Position numbers and translations under genes: made by a program. Shown piece by piece: positions 12,721-21,933 of a stretch of DNA of 64,000 bases. Under the pieces are notes generated by a model. The model did no database searches. It was not told the DNA's origin and saw only the letters and a list, made by a program, of their open reading frames with translations. This DNA is from Amyelois transitella (lineage: Eukaryota; Arthropoda; Insecta; Lepidoptera; Pyralidae). The stretch covers positions 6,882,001 to 6,946,000 of the forward strand of contig NC_083527.1 in the NCBI RefSeq assembly GCF_032362555.1. The letters are read 5' to 3'. Numbering within the stretch: position 1 is the first letter of the stretch; the number at the start of each line of letters is the position of its first letter.

Positions 12721-13375
12721 TCATGCTAGTGTTAATGTCAGTCAAAACCATGTGTTTTTATTAAAAAAATATTTTATTGTTTTTTTTTTAAACTGTACTG
12801 TGTTATCATTATAAGTGCATGGTGCAAGTAGACAATGAAACTTATTCTGTTAAATCGACAGCGTTTAGTTGTTACGACAAAATTAAACATTGTTTTGTTT
12901 TTATTTCCACATAATTACTTATTGTATTAAATGAAAAAAAAATACTGGAAATTTTCATTGCAATCTAATATTTACTTCGAAAATTACAGCGAAATAACAA
13001 ACTAACAAAATAAATAACATTAAACTTTTTTGTGCACTCTTAAGAAAGTTAGATAATCAAGCAAAGAAATCTTAAACTTTAATTTCCTATCCCAAAATAT
13101 CCAGAATTAAGCAAACGTAATAATCAAGCCAAACAATCTAGTAAACCAAAAATTGGGGTTAATTCCCCGCTTCGCGCTGGCAACCCATTATGATTCACCG
13201 CCGCCGCCGACCCGCCGATGAAACCATAAATTAATTCTACGCTAATTATGCATCAGTTCATGCCATGCTCACTCCGAAGCGAATGCAATATGCCGTTTTC
13301 TCTTCACCTTTTTAAGACTTGAATTTCATCAGATCGAAGGATCTGATTTACTTAGTGTTAGTACATAGGTACATA

Positions 13376-13586
13376 AACACGTCTATTTCCCTTGGGGGGT
13401 AGACAGAGCCATCAGTCTGGTGGTGGAATTGAGATTCAAATAGTAACAGGTTGCTAACCCATCGCCTAAAAGAAGAATCCCAAGTTTATAAGCCCATCCC
13501 TTAGTCGCCTTTTACGACATCTATGGGAACGAAATGGAATGGTCCTATTCTTTTTTTTTTATTGGTGCCGGGACCCACACGGCACT
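13376..13586 (-). repeat. RepA, minus copy with internal deletion
   Basis: The tail to head order is intact, but the segment between the tail hairpin and the GGAATTGAGATTCAAATAG block is missing. It ends in a clear head (GGTGCCGGGACCCACACGGC). Confidence 0.85.
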
Positions 13587-13679
13587 AAGGGTAAGTTACA
13601 CTTATTAGTACACCTAATATTTTTTTTTAATATGGTCACAGAATTGTTACCGCTAAAATCGAATTTGACAATGCCAGCA

Positions 13680-13888
13680 GAAAACCATGGTTCGAATCCC
13701 GGCCAGGGCATGATGAGAAATGAAACTTTTTCTGATTGACCTGGGTTTTGGGTGTTTATCTATATAAGTATTTATTATAAAATATAGTATCTTTGAGTTA
13801 GTATCTCGTAACACAAGTGTCGAACTTACTACGAGGCTAACTCAATCTGTGTTATTTGTCCCGTGTATATTTATTTATATTTATTTTA
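13680..13888 (+). repeat. RepB tRNA-derived SINE, 5'-degraded copy
   Basis: RepB has a tRNA-like head with an intact pol III B box (GGTTCGAATCCC), then CAGGGCATGA. Its body reads TATTATAAAATATAGTATC and AGTATCTCGTAACACAAGT, and it ends GTCCCGTGTATATTTATTTA. In this copy the A-box side is eroded. The full version is at 54530-54776. Confidence 0.8.
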
Positions 13889-14039
13889 AAAAACATGACG
13901 CCCTCCCTCTCATACATAGGTAGCATGGCAAGGAGGGTCATCCAATGAAATGTGCAAATAATTTTTTTTTTAAGATATAAGTTTATTTTTTAACATTTTT
14001 ACAGTAAATAAAATACGATATCGATTTAAAATAATACAT

Positions 14040-14125
14040 ATTCACGGCCCTATCCCGCACCGCATGGATATAAGGGTTTATGAGTTAGACAGAACGAACA
14101 GTCTCGAAAAGACTGAAATGCGTGC
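14040..14125 (-). repeat. RepA, degenerate minus tail
   Basis: GACAGAACGAACAGTCTCGA followed by AAAGACTGAAATGCG preserves the tail hairpin. The terminal part is rearranged. Confidence 0.5.
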
Positions 14126-14424
14126 TCGGTCCTTAAAAATAACTAACCACATTTAAAATCAATCTAGACTAGCGTTTAGAATGCCTGATTTCCTGACCCG
14201 AGTGGATAAAGTACCGTAACATAATTGCCTTCGAACAATGATCCCGCCATTTTTGCTGTCAATTTGACATTGTAATTACGGTCGCCAAAACTTCGTGGTC
14301 GACGACGAAATGCAGATAAAAACTGTCTAGTCTAGACGTAGCTTCCATTGTGTGGTTGTGAAGGAAAAATATAGTGTGTGCCGGTGACTTCTCATGCAGA
14401 TTGTAAGACTTTTAAACTTGTGAT

Positions 14425-14638
14425 TAGAATAGAATAGATTTATTTTCAAAATTGGATACTAGGTATCCATTTATTGACGTCGCCTCACTTAAATCTAATT
14501 ATAACCACTACCGCTTTTAAAGCGCATGTGTAGAAGAACCGGCGGAACAAACTACACTGCAGCATTTACACCGGACGTCAATTTACATATATCTATAGAT
14601 TTCTTAAATCTAAATTGTTAACGAATGCACATTGTCTA
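14425..14638 (-). repeat. RepC SINE-like element, minus copy
   Basis: Read on its own strand, RepC contains CTTCTACACATGCGCTTT, a 'GGTAGTGGTTATAATTAGAT' type segment and TGACGTCAATAA, and ends GAAAATAAATCTATTCTATT, a TTCTA-repeat tail. Other copies are at 19178-19255, 33110-33245, 50229-50676 (two) and 55963-56185. Confidence 0.75.
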
Positions 14639-14737
14639 CATTAAAAACATGAATGAACGACGATATTCTAAAAATCATTTTTTTTGTTTCTATTTGTTTT
14701 ATTTAAGTAGATGCTAATATGGATTTTTTTTGCAATT

Positions 14738-14810
14738 TTAAACTTTATTGAGCCTCAAAGGTGTAATAGGTGGACTTAATGCTAATAGCATTCTCTATCA
14801 GTCAACCTTT
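14738..14810 (-). repeat. RepD, 3' end of a non-LTR retrotransposon (minus)
   Basis: The complement reads AGAGAATGCTATTAGCATTA AGTCCACCTATT, then an AATAAAGT-type end. The same terminus occurs at 33330-33415 on the plus strand with an A-rich tail. Similar 3' ends occur in lepidopteran LINEs. No coding part is kept. Confidence 0.6.
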
Positions 14811-15063
14811 AGAAAATAGCAAACGGATAAAAAATCCGGTGTCAATTTAAGAGAAAGAAAAAAAATAACGAATATAGATAAACATGCATAAATATTATTC
14901 ACATAAGTAAGACATCACATGATGCATCATTCCGCTGTTTGTTTTCGGAGAAAGAAAAAATGTACCATTTCCTTAAAATTATGCCTGTTGAATATAATAT
15001 AAAAGAGTTGGCCACTCACACACACAAAGATACTCACCCAACTATAATATATTTTATTACATT

Positions 15064-15312
15064 ACTAGCTGTGCCCGCGACTTCGTCCGCGTGGAATAGT
15101 TATTTTGGGCATCATTGAAACCTTCAAGGATGAATAATTATCCCCTTTTTTCACATTTTCCGTTATTTCTTTGCTTCTTATAGCAAGCCAAGCCTTCCTC
15201 GATAAATGGTCTATTCAACGCTAAAAGAATTTTTCAATTCGAACCAGTTGTTCCTGAGATTAGCGCGTTCAAACAAACAAACAAACACTTAGCTTTATAA
15301 TATTAATATAGA
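15064..15312 (-). repeat. RepE, copy 2 (minus)
   Basis: Starts ACTAGCTGTGCCCGCGACTT and ends at TATTAATATAGATT. It is near full length and contains a TTTGTTTG-type run in reverse (CAAACAAACAAACA). Confidence 0.78.
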
Positions 15313-15397
15313 TTACTTATAAAGATAAACATCAAAGAGATTTCGTGTCTTATCGTGCCCTGGCCGGGATTCAAACACGGGACATCGCAGTTGTTGA
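15313..15397 (-). repeat. RepB SINE, minus fragment
   Basis: Carries GTGCCCTGGCCGGGATTC, the complement of the B-box region, but lacks both the AT-rich 3' end and the A-box side. It abuts RepE directly. Confidence 0.65.
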
Positions 15398-15796
15398 AAA
15401 AAAAAAAAGTAACTATACGCCTATAGATGACAGAGAAATTAAATCCAACTTTCATAGACATTTAATTTTCTACTTTTGAATTCAGATCCTATAAGTTATT
15501 CCATTGAGAATTGGTACGTGTTTGACTTGCCCGAGTGAAAATTGAATTGTAAAATGAAAGCGTATAAATATTTTATACTGATCTTTATGGTCAGACGGTT
15601 TATTGGGAGTTTTACTCGATCAAACGAGTCGAGCAAGTAAACGCCAATTTGTATGTAATTAAATCAGCGCCATCTAGTGGTAAGGCGATGGCACTAATGC
15701 AGTTCCATACAGATTCGCGTTAACTATACTCCCACTAACCCTTCATATACTATAGTTTTCATGTATGTCTGTACTTTAGCATAGTATATACATAGG

Positions 15797-16168
15797 TACA
15801 TAAAAATTCACGCTTCTTTCCCGGAGGGGTAGGCAGAGACTACATCTTTCCACTTGCCATGATCTCTGCATACTTCCTTCAATTCATCCTCATTCATTAC
15901 TCTCTTCATGCAAGCTCGGTGGTTTCGGGTACTCTTGACCTGACCTTTGCCAGGACGTCCTTAATTTGATCAAGATACGTTCGTCTAGGTCTTCCCACTC
16001 CGACCTTTCCCTCCACACTCTCCTTGTATATCTGCTTAGTCAACCTGCTTTCATTCATCCTCTCCACATGACCGAACCATCTTAACATACTCTTTTCTAT
16101 TCCTGTAACTACATTTTCTTTCACATCACAACATTTCCTTATCACGTTGTTCCTTATCCGGTCACTCC
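15797..16168 (-). mobile_element. LINE 3' end with RT C-terminal remnant
   Basis: On the minus strand the frame ending at 15906 encodes about 79 residues containing MLRWFGHVERMNESRLTKQI and GVGRPRRTYLDQIKD. This is the conserved C-terminal tail of endonuclease/reverse-transcriptase non-LTR elements, and the RT core is absent. The 3' UTR closes with CTACCCCTCCGGGAAAGAAG CGTGA, much like the RepA tail. The plus copy at 53690-54012 is colinear. It cannot encode a functional enzyme. Confidence 0.85.
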
Positions 16169-16236
16169 ATATATAATAGTAAACTTATACTTATACATAC
16201 TTATTCAAAATTTAATCTAACTATGTATCTCCTGTA

Positions 16237-16510
16237 AGTGCCGTGTGGATCCCGGTAATTTAAAATAGAACCATCACACCAGGATCACACCATCTCTTTC
16301 CCTTGGGTGTCGTTAAAAATGACTAAGGGATTAGCTTATAAACTTTGGATTCCAGTTTTTTTTAGCTTAGCAACCTGTCACTATTTGAAATCTCAATACC
16401 ATCATAAATAAAATATACACGCTCTGCTGTTCTACTTTGAGAACTTTTTAGCAAGATTGTTAGCTACTGTTGTCTACTCCGTAAGGGATAAAGACGTGAC
16501 TATATGTATG
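16237..16510 (+). repeat. RepA, plus copy with insertion
   Basis: The head (AGTGCCGTGTGGATCCCGG) and tail (ATAAAGACGTGACTATATG) are both present. Between them, about 40 bases of A/T-rich sequence replace part of the segment before the tail hairpin. Confidence 0.8.
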
Positions 16511-16797
16511 CGTTAACACCAACAGCTAACGTATGTACTTACATGCCAATGCCAATCGTTAGTGTGAACGCATCTTTAGCTGATCCTAAAGGTTATCACT
16601 TCAAATACCTACATGACAGTCAGGGGCAGGCAATTAATTTTATACGCTCAAGAAATGATTGATTGGTATTTAGGTAAGATCCGATAAATAAATATGAACA
16701 CACAATGATGCGAGTTGAATGAACAAAAAGCGCGACGCCCGTGATTAAGAAGAATGATGTAAGTTGTATGCACGGGCCGAGGGTCTGTTAGGTCGTG

Positions 16798-17060
16798 CAT
16801 ACATACATACATATGATCACGTCTATATCCCTTGCGGGGTAGACAGAGCCAACAGGCTTGAAAAGACTGAATGGCCACGTTCAGCTATTTGGCTTAATGA
16901 TAGAATTAAGATTCAAATAGTGACAGGTTGCTAGCCCATCGCCTAAATAAGCATCCCAAGTTTGTAAGCCTATCCCTTAGTCGCCTTTTACGACGTCCAT
17001 GAGAAAGAGATGGAGTGGTCCTATTCTTTTTTGTATTGGTGCCGGCAACCACACGGCACT
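16798..17060 (-). repeat. RepA, full-length minus copy
   Basis: Complete from (CATA)n to the head GTGCCGGCAACCACACGGCA and close to consensus. A 76-residue ORF at 16648-16878 overlaps it and is a by-product. Confidence 0.9.
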
Positions 17061-17062
17061 AA

Positions 17063-17820
17063 CACATCCATTTTAAAGATATCGCTAAAAGGATACATAA
17101 AATAGTAGTAAAGATATCCTGGATCGCCAGGAATGCACCCGAAGTGGAGTCACCGTCTGGCACGGCGCCAAACTTATCCGGGAGTCGGGAATGATCTTGT
17201 TTTGATAAACTGGTAACAATCCTTTACTGTGGGGAAACGTTATTATTTTAAAAAAGCATCCTGTGATTTTAAATAAGAATTATAGTTATCCAAAGAGTGA
17301 GGTTATATTAAGCTTAAATAAAGGTAGGTATTTTATAATTTACACTAGTTATAGGGGCTCCGCTCTCAGAAAAAAAAATGTTGTCTATGTTACTCCCTAA
17401 GGTCCTATTCTATATCTGTGTTATTATTGTCTTTGGTAATCGCTGTTTGTTTAACTTTTAATCAACACGGCTTAAAGGTTTACTTCCCACAATATTTATA
17501 ACTTAGAAATCTAGAATGCTAATTTCCTTGTCCATTTTATCTTCCCTTTAATCAGTGATCATTTTTAATTAAATTAAATTAATTTGTTGGTTTTACTAAG
17601 ATTGTGCTACATACTCATTAAGCGTAACGGAAACGTTTTGTTCCAGTTCTTTATTTAAATTAACCAGTTATTTTTTTTAAATTTATGAACATTGAACCTA
17701 ATTAAGTGGACATCACAGTTTCCTGAATATTTATTTTTATTGATGATTGAATATCATTAAATCATTGTGTAATCATTATAATCCTGGGTATAAGAATAAC
17801 TCCAATGATGAGCATTATTC
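17063..17820. other. Gene-free stretch
   Basis: AT-rich single-copy-looking sequence. No exon, RNA gene or repeat is recognised on either strand. Confidence 0.5.
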
Positions 17821-18118
17821 CGGTATCAATAGAAAAAAGAATAGGACCACTCCATGTCTCCCCATGGATGTCGTAAAAAGCGACTAAGGGATAGGCTTAC
17901 AAACTTGGGATTATTTTTTAGGCGATGGGCTAGCAACCTGTCACTATTTGAATCTCAATTCTATCATTGAGCCAAACAGCTGGGCGTAGCCTTTCAGTTT
18001 TCCTTCTTCTCATGTTTAAAAGCCCATCCCTTACTCGCCTTCTACAATATCCATGGGAAATAAATGGAATGATCATATTCTCTTTTTATATTTGTGCTCG
18101 GACCGACACGGCACTCGA
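17821..18118. repeat. RepA inverted pair (+ 17821-18003, - 18004-18118)
   Basis: A plus copy truncated before its tail is joined directly to a minus copy truncated at its own tail side. The heads lie at the outer edges. The 102-residue ORF at 17967-18275 spans the junction and is not a gene. Confidence 0.82.
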
Positions 18119-18500
18119 TGTCAATAAAGTTCGATCTCATCTCATTAGTAGGTTTAATGTAAATGTCATAAATATTTATAAACAACCGGTTAAATACAGT
18201 AGTAACTATAATGTATGTATATTAGTAACTCCAGATAGATCTATCACATTCTGCTTGTTTGCCAATGGAGAGTGACCGTGTGTCTTGTTCATAATAAACA
18301 ATATTTTCCATTAACAACGAAAGTGAAAAGATATATTTTCTGTGTTGTGTGTTAAATATGTGATTTCTCTTTCATTTGGATTTAATTTTTCTGACAGGTA
18401 AGAGCATAGTCTAATTTTTAAAACTTTAGCTACCTATCCCACTAAAATAACCGGCCGTTGTATTGGAAAATTTCTTTTTTTATAAATACAAAATTATAGT

Positions 18501-18722
18501 TTCGTCTTTATCCCTTACGGGGTAGACAGAGACGACAGTCTTGAAAACACTGATGAAGGGGGCCTCTTCACCTTTTTGGCTTCATGATAGAATTGAGATT
18601 CAAATAGTGACAGGTTGCTAGCTTATCGCCTAAACGAAGAATCCCAAGTTTATAAGCCTATCCCTTAGTCGAATTTTACGACATCCATGGGCAAGAAAAG
18701 GAGTGATCCTATTCTTTCTTAT
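18501..18722 (-). repeat. RepA, minus copy lacking head
   Basis: Runs from TTTCGTCTTTATCCCTTACG to GATCCTATTCTTTCTT, with moderate divergence in the tail hairpin. Confidence 0.82.
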
Positions 18723-18784
18723 TACAGTCTTATATTTTTTATTTTGATGAGAAATGAAGAGACTACTTATCCTACTTCCTATCC

Positions 18785-18980
18785 TACTACTATTATAAAG
18801 GCGAAAGTTTGTATGGATGTTTGTTACTCTTTCACGCAAAAACTACTGAACCGATTACCATGAAATTTGGTATGTAGGTAGCTGAAGACCCAGAATAACA
18901 CATAGGCTACTTTTTATCCCAGAGTTCCCGCGGGATTGATAGGGTTTCCATGCGGACGAAGTCGCGGGCGGCCTCTAGTA
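18785..18980 (+). repeat. RepF interspersed repeat, copy 1
   Basis: RepF reads TACTATTATAAAGGCGAAAG, then TTACTCTTTCACGCAAAAAC, ATGAAATTTGGTATGTAGGT and AGGCTACTTTTTATCCC, and ends GCGGACGAAGTCGCGGGC GGCCTCTAGT. Copies are also at 46924-47167 (minus) and 53421-53626 (plus). It shares its ends, but not its middle, with RepE. Confidence 0.75.
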
Positions 18981-19056
18981 TGCTATATTCATTATTTTTC
19001 GGACATTTCAATTCAAACATCACTTATTGTAATTTTTTTTTGGTTTCACAACATTG

Positions 19057-19255
19057 GTTGATTCTATCATTAGGCCAAACAGCTGAACATGGCCTGTCAG
19101 ACTTTCAAGACTGCTGGCTCTGTCTACCCAGCAAGGGTTACAGACTTGATTATATGGATGGATGGGTGGACATTGGTTGGCGTCGAATTAAATACTTAAA
19201 ACCAAGTTTACTGCCGCTTCCAAAGCGTCAGTGCTAAAGAAGCGGTAACGGAATC
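19057..19255. repeat. RepA tail (+, 19057-19167) then RepC fragment (-, 19178-19255)
   Basis: The RepA part keeps the TTCTATCATTAGGCCAAACA to tail segment. The RepC part keeps ACTGCCGCTTCCAAAGCGTC. The 95-residue ORF at 18950-19237 runs through both and has no support. Confidence 0.65.
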
Positions 19256-19340
19256 TAACTTCACTTGGCTAAAACATCTCTATACGATTTTTGAAGAACT
19301 CTCTTTCTCTCTCTCTGTCTCTGTTAAATATAAATATATA

Positions 19341-19535
19341 CGTAAGTTCGAGACTTGTGTTACGAGATACTAACTCAACGATACTATATTTTATAATAAA
19401 TACTTATATAGATAAACATCCAAGACCCAGGTCAATCGGAGAAAGTTCGTTTCTCATCATGCCCTGGCCGGGATTTGAACCCGGGACCCCCGGTGTCACA
19501 GACAAGCGCACTACCGTTGCGCCACATAGGCCGTC
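19341..19535 (-). repeat. RepB tRNA-derived SINE, minus, with full tRNA-like head
   Basis: On its own strand the head has an A-box-like GGCGCAACGGTAGTGCG and a B-box-like GGTTCAAATCCC, about 35 bases apart as in tRNA genes. The element's 3' end is cut at the complement of AAGTTCGAGACTTG. Confidence 0.85.
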
Positions 19536-19600
19536 ATCTGTTGAGGTTGAGGTTATAAGGAAACATCATGAGGAAACCTGCAAATATATAAGTATGTTTC

Positions 19601-19660
19601 GTAAGCCAAACAGCTGAACGTGGCCTGTCAGTATTTCCAAGACTCTGTCTACCCCGCATG
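19601..19660 (+). repeat. RepA tail interrupted by a DNA transposon
   Basis: The last part of RepA (AAGCCAAACAGCTGAACGTG through CTGTCTACCCCGCATG) is directly followed by the terminal inverted repeat of the element at 19665-20152, which gives a relative age. Confidence 0.75.
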
Positions 19661-19664
19661 TATG

Positions 19665-20152
19665 TATACAGGGTGACTTTTAATTCAACTGCATAAATTT
19701 AACTGTTAAGTGTACTCATCTAAAGGATATTTTAAAAACGTTAAAAGAAAAATATCGGTTCATATTTCAGAAAGTACGAAAAAAAATGTATCAAAATCCA
19801 CGATCCTAAATACGTCATATGACCTGGCCGGCGAAAAAGCGACGTGTAAGATTATGAGGTCAAATTTCAGAGGACATAATACATTCAGCTGAGCGATCTC
19901 GACAAGTCTGTACTTTACTTGATCTTGATGCTAGAAAAATAATTTATTTTTCAGACATTTATTTACATGTTTAGTTTTAATTTCTTTTTGTAGTATTGGT
20001 CTTTAATAAAGCGTGTGACGTAGTTTTTGAGGTTTTTTTAAATGTGAAAATGATGACGTTTAATTTAAATAAAAATAGGCTCAAACAGCTCAGAAGCATG
20101 GGTATAGTCTATGTTTAAAAGGATGCAGTTGTTTTAAATGTCACCCTGTATA
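19665..20152. mobile_element. RepI, 0.49-kb MITE with about 28-bp TIRs
   Basis: The left end TATACAGGGTGAC plus TTTTAATTCAACTGCAT is mirrored by the right end ATGCAGTTGTTTTAAAT plus GTCACCCTGTATA. Allowing a few mismatches, these are inverted repeats of about 28 bp bounded by TA. That fits a non-autonomous Tc1/mariner-like element. The internal 60-codon ORF has no transposase features. Confidence 0.82.
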
Positions 20153-20162
20153 TCTTTCTCTT

Positions 20163-20225
20163 CAAAATCACGCCTCTTTCCCGGAGGGGTAGGCAGAGAA
20201 TAAGTACAACTTTCCTCGTTAGAGA
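20163..20225 (-). mobile_element. LINE 3' terminus fragment
   Basis: AAATCACGCCTCTTTCCCGG AGGGGTAGGCAGAGA is the complement of the 3' end seen in the LINE at 53690-54012. Nothing further upstream of the element is kept. Confidence 0.7.
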
Positions 20226-20895
20226 GAACAACCAGGACTAGATTAATCAACTCTTTATCTCAGAAACCACACGGTTTACTAACTTATAATCTAATTGATG
20301 TTAGGAAAATCACTGCAGTGGTGATGGTATAATTCCGTGGTGATGAATAGTGATGATGATTGGTGACTTAACTAATCCGTCGGATTTTCTAGAAAACACG
20401 ATACGTCCGCATTCTCATTTTAATATTGTAACGTTTAAGTATTACGTAATTTGGAACTTTATTTTTTCCTGTATAAACAAATGTTTGTCTATGGAATTTT
20501 ACTTTTATATGTTTATTTTTTTTTTAATGATATAAACTGCTTTTTTTTGTGATATAAACTGTTTTCTCTTTATTAAGCGGAAAAAAACCGGTAAGGATGC
20601 AAATGGGAACACACAAATATTATGATTAAGTATTATTACCCTTATTCTAAGTAAATACTGACTATAATGTAATGATAACTAGGTAAATAATTTTGTTAAT
20701 AAATAAATATTACGAATTATTACTAAATATTTACATGTGTGAAAATATTCATTCATTTATTCATTCATATAATCACGTCTATTTCCCTAGCGGGGCCTTG
20801 GGGGGTATAGAAGTGATTATATGAATTAATCAACATTTTGTCAAATTTATTTAATAAAAATGTAACTAAAAGTCTTAATAATACAAATAAGTAAC
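20226..20895. other. Gene-free stretch with a palindromic RepA scrap
   Basis: Mostly AT-rich with no exon. At 20770-20828 ATAATCACGTCTATTTCCCT is followed by an inverted echo (GGGTATAGAAGTGATTATAT), which looks like two RepA tails in palindrome. Confidence 0.5.
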
Positions 20896-21540
20896 GTAAA
20901 GTACCCAATGTCCGACAGACCACCAATGATCGACACATAAAAAGTGAAATAAAAAAAGGATATACTAATGTTGTGTATTTGAACGTAAACGAAGCATAGG
21001 TTATACTCAAGGTTCATCCAGCTCTCATTGCAAGTGTCACTTTCTACATTCGGTTATTTTGATAAAAATGGTGGAGCTTTAAATAATGACCGGCAGAAGT
21101 TATTAACGGAAAGCCAGTTTTATTAGTGAAATCACTAAGGAGGTGAGTAAGGTCTATTGCTCATAACTTCTTTCGGTTTAAAGCTACCATTTGAAAATTT
21201 TAGGCTGGGTGCACGATTAATGGACCGTTAAATATTGGGTGTCCATAAATAGAACATGTCGATTACTAGATTTCGATTATTGGAACATGTCGAAAACCGG
21301 TTGTCGGTAAATGAATTTCTGCAGTCGAATATTAGGCCAAAAATACCATAAATCTATATTGGTATATCTTGTAAATTTTTATATCACATTCATTTCTACT
21401 TTAATATACTTATCATGCAAAATACCCTAAAATTTTACTCAAAACTTCAAAATATGATAAAATAATGAAAATAAAACAAATATTGTAAAAATACTAGAGT
21501 TCGTGCGTTAAAGTGTCGATGATTGGGGGTTTTACCGTAC
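20896..21540 (-). mobile_element. RepG non-autonomous element, copy at left edge of gene block
   Basis: The complement begins GTACGGTAAAACCCCCAATC ATCGACAC and ends GTGTCGATCATTGGTGGTCT ... GGGTACTTTAC. By eye it is about 95% identical over its whole length to 43421-44052, in opposite orientation. The two ends share an inverted CCAAT(C/G)ATCGACAC set slightly inward. Several ATCGACA motifs recur inside. No ORF is long enough for a transposase. It lies about 390 bp upstream of the OPRT start codon. Confidence 0.8.
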
Positions 21541-21617
21541 CTAGTTTATCAAATGACCTCTTAAGTCGTTGTTAGCTTAGCACTGTACTACTTTCTCCTT
21601 ATCATTTACGAATATAT

Positions 21618-21869
21618 ACATACATATTATCACGTCTATATCCCTTGCAGGGTAGACAGAGCCAACAATCTTGAAAAGACTGAACGGCCACGTTCAGCTA
21701 TTTCACTTTCAGGTACGGGACCCTAAAATTCTGTTACTAGGTACATACATACATATGGTCACGTCTATATCCCCTGCAGGGTAGACAGAGCCAACAGTCT
21801 TGAACAGACTGAACGGCCACGTTCAGCTATTTCACTTTTAGGTACGGTACCCTAAAATTATGTTACTAA
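21618..21869. repeat. Tandem duplication of about 125 bp upstream of OPRT
   Basis: Two units (21618 to about 21740 and about 21743 to 21869) each hold a minus RepA tail, then CACGTTCAGCTATTTCACTT and a segment ending in CCTAAAATT...GTTACTA. They differ at a handful of bases. The duplication ends about 65 bp before the OPRT ATG, so it occupies the putative promoter or leader. Confidence 0.85.
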
Positions 21870-21933
21870 TAATACTCACACTTTCTTTGTTACCTAGATA
21901 GTGCACTTAAAACCTCACGATCTCTTCCTCAGC

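Noticed and set aside
15906-16145. 79-residue minus ORF as a protein-coding gene
   Set aside because: It is the C-terminal end of a LINE reverse transcriptase, repeated at 53690-54012, without the RT core.
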